From positions 72,990,224-73,054,223 of the forward strand of contig CM070502.1 in assembly GCA_036346375.1 (NCBI GenBank): a DNA stretch of 64,000 nucleotides, written 5' to 3'. A model generated the notes under the pieces. It had not been told where the DNA came from. It did no database searches and saw nothing but the letters and a program-made list of their open reading frames with translations. The position numbers were made by a program, and so were the translations under genes. Below, piece after piece: positions 46,811 through 59,300 of the stretch. Position 1 is the first letter of the stretch; every line of letters starts with the position of its first letter. The stretch is from Guadua angustifolia (Eukaryota > Streptophyta > Magnoliopsida > Poales > Poaceae).

Positions 46811-47140
46811 GATATACTAGTATCCAATTTTTTTATGGGCAAGTAATTATATGTTCGGTTGATCATCAAACTATGGTGCATGCTTGCGACAGTATCTGAA
46901 CTTTAGTATTTAAAGGATTAGAACATTCTATTATACCAGCATTGGGATACCTAACAGTATTCTAAATAGCTACCTATAGCTATGCTATAGCTGCATAATA
47001 GTTTTTTGGACTCCAAACGTGAAGCTAATGGTCAATGTTCTGCTATATTAGTTACAAGTGTTGTAGTTAGCAATAACTTCGCTATTTGACGTAGCTTGTA
47101 GCTGACAATAGCTTCGCTATCCTACGTAGGTACCTATGGG

Positions 47141-47533
47141 TAGGGATGAAAACGGATATCCGAATTTCTAAACAAATTCGACATTTTTAAATAGATATAT
47201 AACGATTTTGGTTTTCATTTTTAACACTTTAGCAAGCTCATTATAAAAATAAGATTATAAAATTAGATAAAAAAATTACGCATTATTTGCTTCCCATAAA
47301 TAAAAAGGTGAAAAAAATATCCGAATCCGTATCCGATTGATATCCGAATTTTGTTTCTATCATTTAAATAAATATATAATGAATTTGAGGTTCATTTTTT
47401 ATGAATTTGAATAAGCTCAACACCACAAACAAGAATATGAATTCGGATAGAAAATTCTATATCCTATTTGTTTCCCATTGAAGAACAAAGACAAAAAAAT
47501 TGATATCCGAATTACTATCCGTTTTCATCCCTA
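47141..47533. mobile_element. hAT MITE, 393 bp
   Basis: The ends are TAGGGATGAAAACGGATATC and its inverted form ending CCGTTTTCATCCCTA. The 8-bp duplication CCTATGGG is exact (47133-47140 and 47534-47541). It is AT-rich and non-coding. Confidence 0.93.
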
Positions 47534-47541
47534 CCTATGGG

Positions 47542-49371
47542 TCAAAACATTGGGTCTATTTTGAAAGCCAATATTACTAAAAGACCCATATGCATCTCTT
47601 GTAAGCCTGAACTATGAGAAAAACTAGCAAAAGATCTTATCTCGCCCTTTTTCAATAATACAACATCCATATTTCACAGTGATTGAGTACTTGTTATTAA
47701 GAGTATTATGATATAGTTATCATTTCTGGTCTTTTGGACATATATCAGTATGTATGTTGATTACAGACTTGACTCATATTCTTACTACAAAAATATTAAT
47801 ACCTTCTAAAGTATCATGTTTTAAGGATTTGTTTGGAGGTGACTTATATTATATTCATATTTAATCTTTGCAAATATTTTAATACTGAAAACACGATGAA
47901 AGATAGCTTCCGCGATAGCTGCTATAGTTTTTTTAGACCTTACCACGAAGCCGTGAAAATCACGATTTAAAACCTTTGATACCTGGTGAAGCTAGCCCTA
48001 GTAGCCTACATGAGAGATATTAGTGTTGCTCTTGAAGGCTAGTGAAAAAAAGAAAGAAGTTGGTAGGAATACTTGGCAGCTGCATCACTGCATGCATGTG
48101 TGTTTGACTACAGCATTTTTTGTTCTTCTTCTTCAGTGTTAGGAATCTAGTATATGTGATATGTCTGTATCGACTTGATTTATACAAATAGGAATTGGAT
48201 GGCCTTCTGGTTGAAATTGGATGGCATATCCGCTTGAAGAACTTATTATTAACTTGATTATTGAAAACTTATGCTCATTTTGTTTGGAATAGATACACGA
48301 AGCATTGCATATATATTCTCCTCTTTTATTATTAAAATTTGTACGTACAAAGGAGCAGGTAACTTTTTTATGAAACACGGAAAGGAATTGACAACTTGCT
48401 AAAGCTCTTGTTTATATTAATCAGTACTTCAAATTGGGATCCTAACTTAACAGTTTTTTAACATCTCGAAGCCTGAGAAAGTGAACCACTTTAGAGCAAA
48501 CCCATTGATTAAATCAGCTCTAAAAGTGACTCGCAGGTTTTCGGGGATTTAATAGATTTCTGTTTAGAACTCAGTTTTTTCAAATTTTGGCGGGTTAGAG
48601 CTTGCTAGCTAGGTTGAATATATTATGGACTATATATCGTGTGCATGGAAATGCTAGTATGTCATCAGCACTTTTATTTTTTAAATAAACATAAGGAGAT
48701 CTCTGTTAATCTCCCATGATTTCACAGAAACTGTTCAATTAAAGCCTGAAAACATTTTACAAAGTTCAGTTTAGTTCATGATCGAGGTTAACGTTAATTA
48801 GGACGTCGCGCTTGTTTAAGGCGGCCTGTTAGTTGTTACCACCAGCAATAGTTACAGCTAGAAATAAGCTTGATGCCAATAGTTTCAAAACCCCATCTGT
48901 TATTACTATCTTAACTATACAAGGGGGAATAACTTGTGTGAATTTTGTGCCAAAATTTCTATAAATTCCAAAAAAATTCTATAAATGACCCCACAAGCTT
49001 TCAAAATCAAACTCAGCTGAACTTGAAAAGATATGGCGCCATTCGCCAAAGAACAGGAAACATACACTTCCCTCCAAATGAAATGTGGAAAAAGAAAAAC
49101 AGAAGCCAAATAGTCAATCATTCAGCAAATACTAATGAAGAGAGAACAAACGCCTCTTGATTGATTCTGGGAGAATTAAAAGATGCATGAATCCAAGGAT
49201 AATGCAAAAGATCGATCGACGTACTCTCAAACTAACATGCTCGATCGTGATACAAGAGAATTTTTACAGCTGCATTCACTCACCCATCTCTTCAGCTATC
49301 CCTGGATCACCTACACTCAAAGCTAGCATTACATACACAATTCATATATCAATCTATGTCGTCGTAGCTGG
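47542..49371. other. Intergenic and 3' flank of the SMR-like gene
   Basis: AT-rich sequence. The right end (about 48950-49371) is probably 3' untranslated sequence of the minus-strand gene. No other gene is seen. Confidence 0.5.
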
Positions 49372-49752
49372 TCAATTCGCCTTTGCTACTCGGCTGACGA
49401 AGACGGACTCCAAATCCGCCGGCACGCGGAAGAACTCCAGCAGCTCGCCGTCGCAGTTGCACCGGCGGCTGCCACTGATCGACACCCCCGTTCTTGACTT
49501 CTTGGGTGCCGGCGGGCACGTCGCCGCCTCGGCCGGTATCCTGCACCCTTCCCCTCTCGGCGTCGTCACCTCCTCCTCCTCTTCTTTCTCCTCCTCGTCG
49601 GCTCGTCGGCGGCCGACCTTGACAGGCTTGAGCTGCAGAGGCAGGGCGATCCCGCGGGGCAGCTGGACCCAGACTGCCTTCTTGCCGTCTTGGTCTTGCT
49701 CCACTCGCATGCTCTCATGGTGGCGCAGCTTCATCATCTCCTGGAACCCCAT
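49372..49752 (-). CDS. SMR-like: SIAMESE-related cyclin-dependent kinase inhibitor (SMR)
   Basis: Small intronless frame of 126 residues, a usual SMR length. SMR proteins bind CDK-cyclin complexes in the nucleus and promote the switch from mitosis to endoreduplication. Family marks: the IPAEAATCPPAPKKSR block at residues 72-87, matching the conserved IP-x-CPPAPRK motif, and the C-terminal ELLEFFRVPADLESVF at 103-118, matching the EFF-PPDLE-F end. A run of glutamates (53-61) separates a basic patch (KVGRRR) from these motifs. The start at 49752 (MGFQEMM) is the first ATG of the frame. An acceptor-like gttccag lies just inside, so an upstream exon cannot be ruled out. The minus-strand gene has no close partner. 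Confidence 0.78.
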   Translation of the reverse strand: MGFQEMMKLRHHESMRVEQDQDGKKAVWVQLPRGIALPLQLKPVKVGRRRADEEEKEEEEEVTTPRGEGCRIPAEAATCPPAPKKSRTGVSISGSRRCNCDGELLEFFRVPADLESVFVSRVAKAN

Positions 49753-50299
49753 GTATGCAATGATTCAGTTGCTATCTCTTGCCTTGTGTAATAAAGCTAA
49801 TTAAGCTTGCAGCTGAGCTGAGAAACTAAGGGAAGAGCAATATAATGTAGACGGCAACAGAAGAAAGGGTAGCTAAATAACTGAGCCTGTAGGTTTCAAT
49901 TTTTTTGTTGCTCCTCTCTTTTGTAGAAGGACTCAAAGCTAAGGGGTGTATAAACTATCTATCCGGCCGAGCTTATAAGACGTTTTTTCTCTTGACATAT
50001 AGATCATCGAGATATTGAAAATGAATAGACTTCTTACTAATTATTATCTCTAAACACTATAATCAATGCATGCATATAGAGAATATTAAGTAAATCTGGA
50101 TATTTATTAGGAGTATAAAGTGAATATCACATTAATTTTTACATTAGAATATAAAATGCATCTTATATTTATAGATAAAATCATTCAAAAAATACGACTT
50201 ACAAACTTGGATGGAGGCAGGGAAGGTGAGATTAAAGGTTGGGGGCGAGGCTTGAGATGGAAAGGAGGGAGGAGATTTTTGGCCTATGCTACCTACAGC
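49753..50299. other. Upstream region of the SMR-like gene
   Basis: Promoter region for the minus-strand gene. AT-rich, with no clear TATA box. It ends at a hAT-like element 548 bp from the start codon. Confidence 0.45.
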
Positions 50300-51141
50300 T
50301 GGGGATGCAAATGGAACGGATAGTTCCTGATTGTCCATCCATTCGAATAGATTTGGATCTTATTTGGAGTATGAAGTCGGATATCCGTATTTTTTCCTTG
50401 ATATCGGAGTTGGGTCTGGATAGTTTTTTGTTAGATATGGAAACATATTCAGAATGAAAGTATCTCTTGGATTTAGAGTTATCCAAAATTTTAATCAGAT
50501 AGTATCCAGTAAACTTATTTTAGATATCCGGATATCAGCCCAATAAGCAAGCCCATTAAGCCATGGGCCTATAAGTACATAAATACCCTCTGGTCGAGAG
50601 TAGACTAGAGAGAAATCGACCCACCAGACTTTTTCCAATGTTAAAATTAGTTTTTTATTTTTTAAAATACAAATAATCCAAGAAAAATAGCCAAAAACTT
50701 AGAATAATTCCAAACAATTTAGATAAATATGTTTGAACATAAGGAACTTTAAAAAATACTTTTGAGTTTAATTGTTGCAGTTAAATTTGCTTGTTGAACT
50801 TCTAATGAGTTGCATTTTAAATATGTAGTACGATTGATTGATTCTTTTACGTGTAACACATATGAGTTCTATTTTTGCACGATATCCGATAATATCTATG
50901 ACCGAGACAATCCGCATTAAACTTGACATGTATTCGCTCCGTATTCATGACCGAGGCAATCCGTATTTGTATTTGTATATGGCATTATCCGTGTTCAACT
51001 TCGATCTCGAGAAAAAAAAATGGAATAGGATACATGATGAACATTATCCGTCCATATCCACTCCGATTGTATTAGTATTTGACACCAATTTCGAGAAAAA
51101 ATATAGAATATCTGTCGGTATCCACTCCAATTGCACCCCTA
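50300..51141. mobile_element. hAT-like element, about 0.84 kb
   Basis: The left end tggggatgcaaatggaacgg and the right end ccactccaattgcaccccta are inverted versions of the TAGGGGTGCAAATGG type. An imperfect 8-bp duplication is seen (ctacagct and ctatagca). The interior holds many gatatccg / cggatatc words usual in these elements. No transposase is present. Confidence 0.6.
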
Positions 51142-52080
51142 CTATAGCAAATTTCATGCGTGTAATAGCCTCGAAATTAACTGCAAGTGTGTGTGTAATT
51201 GTGTATAGATGTACACTAACAACAGGCACTCTACCTCAGTAATGGCAGGAGGCCCATTTTCATGGGCTAGAAAGAAGGCCCATTATATTGAGTAAAAATA
51301 TACCTGTTATTCTTAGTTCCATATCACTAATGGCACAAGTAAATCCCAGATGTTAACTGTTTCCTCTCTTTTTCTCCCGCTCCTCTTTTGGATGAAAGTA
51401 TGAAACAATTAATAGCACTGATGATGGGACTGTAGTCTCCATGAGAATACATGAGAGGAGCTGATGATTTGCACTCTGAACACCGAGCTAAGGAGAGAGT
51501 GATCAGAGACCATCCTGTCCATGAGAAGCAAGCAGGACAGGGATTATCTTACTTCTGAACCTCAGTGTTGTGGTGTTGCTGGCTTCCACAATTGCCGCAG
51601 CCAATTAACCGAGAACATATCCAGTGCTTTCAACAAATTTTGTGTTACCATTGCTCCTGCTCCTCGAAAAATGGTGCAAATAGTCATGACATTTCTGGAA
51701 AAATTTGCATAGATGGTGCCATGTAATCTATATGTCATTCCACAAAATTTCAAATATGAATTCGACCTACACATTTATAAAGAAAGGATACAAGCCTTTT
51801 ATCTTTTCCTTTTTATTTTGGATTTCCTTTTTAGTAGAATGTATCTTTTTTTCTCCATGAGTAGATCGAACTTATATTTGAAAATCTGTATAACGATATA
51901 CTATATAATGCCCTATTTACGCATATATATTTTTTATAATTTTTCATATCATTTGAACCGTTTTTCAAGTAGTGAGAACACCGGTAGCACCGAACTGTTG
52001 GGAGCTTCTCCCAATTAACCAGCCTCTCTCTCATCTCAGCACTAGCTAATCTACATAAATTTGTTCTCGGTCACTGAAAC
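51142..52080. other. Intergenic, nothing recognised
   Basis: Short open frames only. A small inverted stretch (gggagcttctccc, about 51999) could form a hairpin but has no other context. Confidence 0.5.
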
Positions 52081-52088
52081 TTCAACTA

Positions 52089-52222
52089 ATCCCCGATCAT
52101 GGCTGAAACAACATCCATTAATCCCTGATCATGGCTGCAACAACATCCGTTAATTCCTGATCATGGCTGCAACAACATCCGTTAATAATCCCTGATCATG
52201 GCTGAAACAACATCCATTCTGT
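52089..52222. repeat. Tandem repeat, about 36-bp unit, four copies
   Basis: The unit has the form tcctgatcatggctgcaaca followed by acatccgttaa and recurs four times with few changes. Confidence 0.93.
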
Positions 52223-52737
52223 TAAGCTGCAAGAATATGATCATATGAGTGCTACTAGCTTCTTTAATGCTGACTCCTTGCTGATGTTTCAAGGCAAAGC
52301 AACCGTACATAAATATGTACTCTGTTAGTGATGATGTGGGCGCCAGCTCAGCACATCTCGGTATCAGCTGCTGCATATGTATAGTCTTCCTCACTACGAC
52401 GCACCAACCGTTTGGCTTGGGGCTGTAGACTAATCTAGCTCCCAGTTCATAATCCATCCCTTAATCGTCGCCTCAAAAAAAAAATTTAAAAAATATCTTA
52501 GGTACCTAACTGTTAATGTTGGTGGGCCCACGTGACAATGGCGAGCCTCCCTTTCAGCTGCAGACTTTCAGTAGAAGATCACTCACTACTGACTCATGGC
52601 TATCAATCTGTCAGTCCTGTCAAAGCCAAAACAAAACAAAAAAATGAGACTTATTTCAACAATTTTTTTGTCTATTAGATATGTAGGAGATAACTCAATA
52701 TCTCTAACTTCCATATCTTTTAATTATATCCATAGTT

Positions 52738-52907
52738 TGTTAGGAGTTAAGTCTTCTACAACTAGGACTCTTTAGCTATATAAGCTAACCCCCTGTACTT
52801 GTAAACCCGAAACGATACAATGCATTGTTTCCTGTGGTTTTTTTCCGCAAGAGTTTTTCCACGTTAAATCTTATCACTAGTTTTATACCGTGTATCTATC
52901 TCTAACA
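52738..52907 (+). repeat. Short LTR (Copia or TRIM type)
   Basis: The sequence starts TGTTAGGAGTTAAG and ends ATCTCTAACA, with TGTTAG/CTAACA ends, and has a TATA-like agctatataagc (about 52770). The primer-binding site follows directly. A second LTR is not found in the next kilobases, so this is one end of a truncated element. The left limit could lie near 52670 instead. Confidence 0.6.
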
Positions 52908-52908
52908 A

Positions 52909-52922
52909 GTGGTATCAGAGCG
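52909..52922 (+). promoter_or_regulatory. Primer-binding site (initiator Met tRNA)
   Basis: gtggtatcagagcg contains TGGTATCAGAGC, exactly the usual complement of initiator methionine tRNA, two bases after the LTR end. A second tggtatcagaacc follows at about 52945. Confidence 0.85.
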
Positions 52923-53180
52923 AGGGTTTTCAGATCATCTGCACGGTGGTATCAGAACCTGGATCAATACTGCCGCGCCGTTCATTGTTGCCGTCCTCGG
53001 GGCACCTCCGCCGCTCGTCTGCCACTGGCGCCGCTCGGCCATCTGCCTTCGCACCAGGCACCTCGCCTCCGGCCAGTTCCTCAGAGCAAGCCGCATGCAC
53101 TGGGGTTCCGATCTGTCTCCCTTTTGTGCGTGTGCTTGAAGATATACTGTGAGAAATCGGTCGTTCACTGTAGGTTTAGA
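52923..53180 (+). other. GC-rich leader fragment after the short LTR
   Basis: GC-rich block with overlapping open frames on both strands and no recognised domain. It ends near 53160, where composition returns to AT-rich. Confidence 0.4.
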
Positions 53181-53662
53181 TGATGGGGGTGGGCCCAGGC
53201 ATTTTCTTTGCTGGATTCACTCTGGAAACAACCCTTTTCCTTTGCTTTGTGATTCCCATTTTATCATGGTAAAAGGTTGTTTCATGGTCTGTCCCACATG
53301 ACCACTACTAGCCTACAGTGCACAAACTTTTCTGACAAAAAAAAGCCTACAGTGCAAAGAAAATGCTTGGGGGTTCAATTTTCAGCATGTATGATGCATG
53401 TCTGATCTCGAAATGTAAACAAGCTAATTTGACCGGCAGGTCCAGTATCTTCAATGCACTGTTCACTGCACTCAAATTAAGATAGGAGGAAATGCAAATA
53501 TACAAGTACTTTTAGATGATGCCTACAAGTTGTTAACTAGGAATTGTACTCTATCCATCCTTCAAATCAGCAATTCTGATCCAAATAACGCCAGAGATCA
53601 AGCCCTACCGGCAGGCCAAATGTTACTGCTTACTTGCACATACTCAGATATTCTTTTTTTAA

Positions 53663-53688
53663 AACACACACACACACATACACACAAA
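53663..53688. repeat. (CA)n microsatellite
   Basis: acacacacacacacatacacacaaa run of about 26 bp. Confidence 0.9.
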
Positions 53689-53885
53689 CCTTTCTATTTC
53701 CTACGTCAATAGATAGCTACCGTAAGCAAACTTCCTCGAGGGCAAGGAGGACCCAAACATGTTGTACTTGGCTCTGTTTTTTGTCGTTCTATTTCCTTGG
53801 TTGATCTGGTTGGGTTTAGTTTGCACCCTCCCGAACCTAAATGGTTATATCCTTGCTCTCTTAGTAAGTCATCTTCTTTTCTTTC

Positions 53886-53945
53886 TTTCTTTTTGAAACC
53901 AAAGGTAGAAGCTCTGCCATTTGATTAAAGAAGAGAAATACACCT
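53886..53945 (-). mobile_element. Short LINE 3'-tail-like fragment
   Basis: tttttgaaaccaaaggtaga, then agctctgccatttgattaaa, resembles the same tail at 3241-3300. On the minus strand it is the TTTAATCAAATGGCAGAGCT type end with an A-run. Confidence 0.45.
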
Positions 53946-54021
53946 GCCAAAAGGCTATGGAAGAAGAAGATGCTCCTCTCTCTCCCTCTCATATTTTGTG
54001 CTCTCTCTCTCACACGCACAC

Positions 54022-54291
54022 AGGGGTGGAACTGTAGCCGAGGCGTGAGTGGGCTGAAGCCCAACCGGTGGCCTAATAAGCCTCTTATACCCCCTCTCAA
54101 ATAAGCCCAATAAAACATTTCAGTACCAGCCTGGCAGTCTCTCAATTTTCTTATCCTTTATATTGTTACACACTTATATTATATGTGACTGTTAAACAAA
54201 TGTTTGCAAACTTATTTGAACATAGTTAGGTTGTTAGGCTTTCGATGTCTTAGTCTTAGCCCCCTTCATTCTAATTTTCTGGATACGCCCC
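54022..54291. mobile_element. MITE-like element, about 270 bp
   Basis: The left end aggggtggaactgtagccg and the right end tctggatacgcccc are of the same GGGGYGGA inverted-end kind as at 25831-26706. Both sides lie in acacaca repeat, so an exact duplication cannot be told apart from the microsatellite. Confidence 0.5.
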
Positions 54292-56340
54292 ACACACACA
54301 TTTTGTGCTAATATATTCTGCTTTAGTATATTTTGTTTGTGGTATATATCGCTATCAAATATTCCCGGACAGGCTCAAATTACTGGGTGGATTTATGGTT
54401 CATAATCGAGGTGACTAGATGAATTGAGAAGGGAATCCATCTTTAGGTGACAAGATGGTTTTGCACGGCCAGTGCTAAGATTGCTGCTGCTGGGTTGTCT
54501 GGTTTTCCAACCACACGCCATAAAAAAATCGCTTCTCCTGTTCCTTTCATCCATCCAAGCAAATAATAATAACTCAACTCTTTTCTGATCTAACCTTTTC
54601 TTTTTTATGCTCATTTTTCCACAATTGCAAGATCACATGATGTGTGAGAAAATATGCTGTAGAAAAACCAGCTAAATGAACGGCGCTAATTAACGCTGCC
54701 ATCCTATGCTTAGCTTGTAGGACCACAAACGACGGCTCTATTCGAGTGAGCAAAAAGCAAACAGTCCCAGGAAACAAAACGTCAACTTCTGAAAATTTTT
54801 CCAAGCAATGACAGGATCTACGTGTGATGCTGACTCGGATCTGATGGCTCCAAACATCCATGCCATCCTCCTCTGGCTTCATTGATAACTCTCTTTCGGC
54901 GCAGCGATATGTTAGGATAATGGTGATACATCAACTCAACATTACCTGCCTCAGGTTTTCATTGGAAACATCTGGTTTTTCTTGAAGCGTTGCGGATGAC
55001 GGATCTTTCTTTTTCTGAAAGAAGAATTTGGATTGTGTGAGAGGGATCCAGCATGGCACCTTGGGTTTGCCAACTTGGTATTTTCCTTCTCCCAAGCAGA
55101 TGAACATGTGGAATTCTTTGGCTGCTGATCACTGCCATCAGCAGCCACTTGACTGGATTGAATATTCAGGGGCATGCACCTCCTTTCTTTGCCCCTGTGG
55201 CTCTGCAGTCTTCACAAACTAGCCCCCCAGTGAGAAATTTCAGAAATTAGACCTCCATAGTTCTTGATGCTAGAACAATGTGCTTAAAAACAAAAGAGGT
55301 TGATTGTAATAAGAACTGTTGTTCTTATATTTATATTACCTTCTTATAGTGGAAGGATTTCCGGGCTCCCAGGGCGGCCTTGGGTACGGCCCTTGCGAGT
55401 ACTTATCATAACTGCAGCAATTCAATCACTTCGTATAGGATTCAAGAGGAAAGGTGCAGAACGAAAAATGACACTTGAACAAACATAATATCTTGGTAAG
55501 TATTTATTTTACTGGAAATGCCACACACCATTATACCAGAGGTGAGGTTGCTTTCATCCTGTTCCACTTTTTCACTTGATTTGATTCTGAGAAACTTTTG
55601 ACGGCCTGCAGAAACATCGGTCGAATCCATCAATTCGCTTGCATTCCAAGTGCATTATGAGGTAAGCTGGACGCAACCTGTCGCCATTGCACAGATAGCT
55701 GAATGTGACAAAAGATACAATGGCTGCCTAGCTGGTAGCTGGTAGGAGATAATTTTCACCTCAAAGGACTTCTCAAGAGCAATCATGTAATGTTATATGT
55801 AAAGCCAAGTAACGAAAAAAAGCAGATAATTATATTTTTACACTGAAAATCAAACTTTCTTTTGAGCCGCACTCAGGCAAGAAAAAGAAAGAAAGAAAGG
55901 CATCCAAGAACGATACTCTTGATCAATTATCAGTCCAATAACTTCACACAGAAAAGGTTCTGTGTGTCCAGCAATGCAAGAATGGAAACACACTGGTCCA
56001 GCCCACCACTACCATGTGCCTCATGTACCAGTTGGCATTTTGGCACCTAATGCAAGCTTCCATGTTCATTGATCTACCATTTCAGGGATAAATTCTCCCA
56101 CTATAATCTAGATTATGGCTAAGCAAGTACCAACTCCCTATCAACATCACTGTCAGTTTGTCACTGCTTTCCTAACTGCTGCTCAGCAATAGAAAAAATA
56201 TTGACAGGGAAAAAGTCGGTATAAAGACCACCAGCTTTTCAAGTGCCGACAAGACTTTTTCAAGAAGAAGCCTCTCTTTTTTTCTTTCTTCCTTCCTTCC
56301 TTTCTCGTTCTTCTCTTCTTCCCATCCTGATCTGGAGGCA
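54292..56340. other. Intergenic and 5' region of the acidic-repeat gene
   Basis: No gene is recognised up to about 56180. A pyrimidine-rich leader (56270-56325, ctttcttccttccttccttt) precedes the ATG at 56341, as is common in plant 5' untranslated regions. Confidence 0.5.
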
Positions 56341-59300
56341 ATGGTGACGGACGAGGAAGCACGAGAAGCAGATGGGCAGGTAAGCAATGGCTCCTCTTAG
56401 TCTCTGAAGTTTTGCAGCACTTGCTTGCTTCCGTTTCCATGCATACATACTTTGTATAGATATGAAGCTACGTAGAGAGCTTCTCTTTCAAAAATGCTAC
56501 GTAGAGAGCTTCAGTGTTGCAGAAGTCAGCTACATGTTGAGCATATTTGTATCAGTTCAGTAGACTTTGGCCAGTATGCAGGGGAAATCGTCGTCGTGTC
56601 TTACTTGTTCCATGATCTCTTTGTGTTAATCTCCCTTGTGGTATCTATGGAAGGTTATTCATGTAGTAAGCTGGCGTTGCGTTCATTTTTGTGTTCGTAA
56701 GTGAACTATCTTCAGAAGCAACGCATGACTTCTTCAATAATGTAAAAAGTGAATGCAAACTGAAAGAGTCATTACTCATCAAGTTCCCCTTTGATTTATA
56801 ACAAACTGAATAAAGACGTCTTCCTTTTCAAATATTATTGTCTTCTTAATTTGAAGGATCCTGTTTCAGGGATCAAGAAAGTTACTCGGTGGGGAAAACA
56901 AATAAGAAACAGACTCTCGTAGGTTATTTACTCATGGCAAGTATCAGTCTGTCATATGCTCTGCTTTGCCTGCCCTTTGCCAATTGACAAAAGATTTTAC
57001 TGCCAGTACTCTCTTTTCTCCCACTTGGTAACTCTTTCCTGAACTTGATAATTGAGAAAATAATGTTAGTCAGAAGACAACACTAGATATTGTCTTCAGT
57101 CAATAAGGACTACAGTATAGATGGTGAGAAGGTTCGCATTTATAAGAACTGAAAGTTACACTGAGCGTGAACCGCCGTGTGTTTTGATGGAAGACAAAAG
57201 GCTTGAAGTGATTTTTTTTTTTTGACCACTTGCTTCAGGATACCAGAACCGTGAAAAAGGATACTCTTACATGTACTGAACCTACATGTGCCATTCATTA
57301 GCAAGACATAGCTGGCCAAGGGGAAATCTTTGCTGTCATGCAGGACAATATATTTGTAGTTTGCATCTCTCTTGTAGTTTTGTAGGGCTGCAGTACCATT
57401 TGGATGTCCTTTTGAATGAATTATAACCGAAAGTGAACAATGTCAAGGAATAGTGCATCTAAGAATGTATAGGTCATCAGTTCCTTTTTCCCACCCTTTT
57501 TTGGTTTACACCTTATGAGATCTTCTATGGAAAATATAATAGCCACACATATGCTGGTAATCTCTATCAATGTTAAGCTGTGAATAAGCAATATTAACGT
57601 AAATATGACAATCCAGTGCGGCATGCAGTGTACTTGATATAATTGTGGGATTTACCTGTACATGTTCCAGGAAGTTCAAGTGGAAGCTGTGGATCTAGGA
57701 ACCGCCCATTTGCAAATTCACCTAGATGGCAAGCTTCCATCCAATAAAGAGATCAAGGACGAGGAAAAAAACATGGATTCAACTGAAGGAATGTTGAAAA
57801 CTCCAGAGTATCAAATTTTAGTAGAAACACACTCTGAAGCCGAAATTCTTCCAGAGCTTAATCTAAATGGCATCGCATCTTCTTTGAATGGCCATATGGA
57901 CAAAGAGGAGAGAATTTCAAATGATCAACCACATGAAAATGATCAGAGAGATAAAGAGCAGGTAGAAGTTTCACCAGATGGAACAAGCACCGACCAGAGC
58001 AACGAAAGGAACAATGGAGAGGTAATTGATTCTTTAGGCCATGGAGAGAGCACAACAGAATATACCAGCCTTATGAAACATGAGAATGAAGAGCACAAGG
58101 AGCATGGACAAGAAGAATTGGAAGGTGATGCAATGGACGGCAAAATGGTGCATGAAGACATACTGAAAACTGACAATGCTGTTGAGCCAACAGTTTATCC
58201 TCAGCAAGGCCAGAATCTGGATTCAGCAAAAGCAACAGAGGAAACCGAACCTGCAAGCATATCAGATATTCCTGTTGATGAGGTTGTAGCTGAAGCACCT
58301 GTTGGAGTCCAAACTCCTCTGGAGCTCAATGTGGATGATTCTGATGCCCTTCTAGATACTACTAATGGAAACAAAGAAACAGTTGAACAAACTAAAGCAA
58401 GCTCTCCAGAAGATAAAGGTGTTGCAGAAAACACAGATGAGGTGACCAAAGTAGAAAATCAACAGAGCAAGCAAACTGATGCTGTGGATGCTGAACTGCT
58501 GCAGGAAGAGATGCCTAAAAGCAAGGAAACTGAAATGCAAGAAGAGATGACTAAAACTGAGCAAGCTGATGACTCAACAATTGATGCTCAAGTGCTGAAT
58601 CAAGAATCACCTGAAGAAACTAATGACCCTGTGTATGAAAATTCTGAAGTTACTTCCCAACAGAGCATTGTGGCCCCTTCTGAGGAGGCAACTCCAGAAC
58701 ATGTTGCAATGAGGGAGCCAGCTGTCAATATTCAAGAAGTGCAGAACTATGAACCAGTAGAAGAAACGATAAATGCTGAGAAAACAATGCAACAAAGTAG
58801 TGCTGCCTTCAAGGAGGAAATTCCCGATCATATAGCAACCACTGAACAAAGTTCTGATATACAACATGTACATAATGTGGAATCAGAAGAAATCAAGGGC
58901 CTTGAAGATGCCAAAGCTGAAGAAACCTCCGACGAAAGCAATGTGGCTTTTGCTGAAGATGCAGTTCAAGATAAGGTACTACCAAGTGAGGCAACAGTAG
59001 ATATACAACCAGTACAGGGGTTGGAAAAAGAAGAAACTGGGAACACTGAAACTGTTCAAATGGATGAATCTTGCAATCAAACGCATGCTGCTGTCCACAA
59101 TAACCTACATCAAGAAGATGGTATAGCAGCAAGTGAACCAAACATGACAGAATTAGCAGAAGAGGTGAAGGACATTGAAGCCACTGAAACTCAAGAAATC
59201 ACCCACCGATGCCATTCTGCTACATCCAAGGAGCTAGCAACAGAAGATAATTCAACAGCAAGTGAGACACATAATGATGATATCCAGCAAGACATAGAAC

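Noticed and set aside
49157..49804. 215-residue plus-strand frame
   Set aside because: It lies antisense to the SMR-like gene, whose family motifs are clear on the minus strand.
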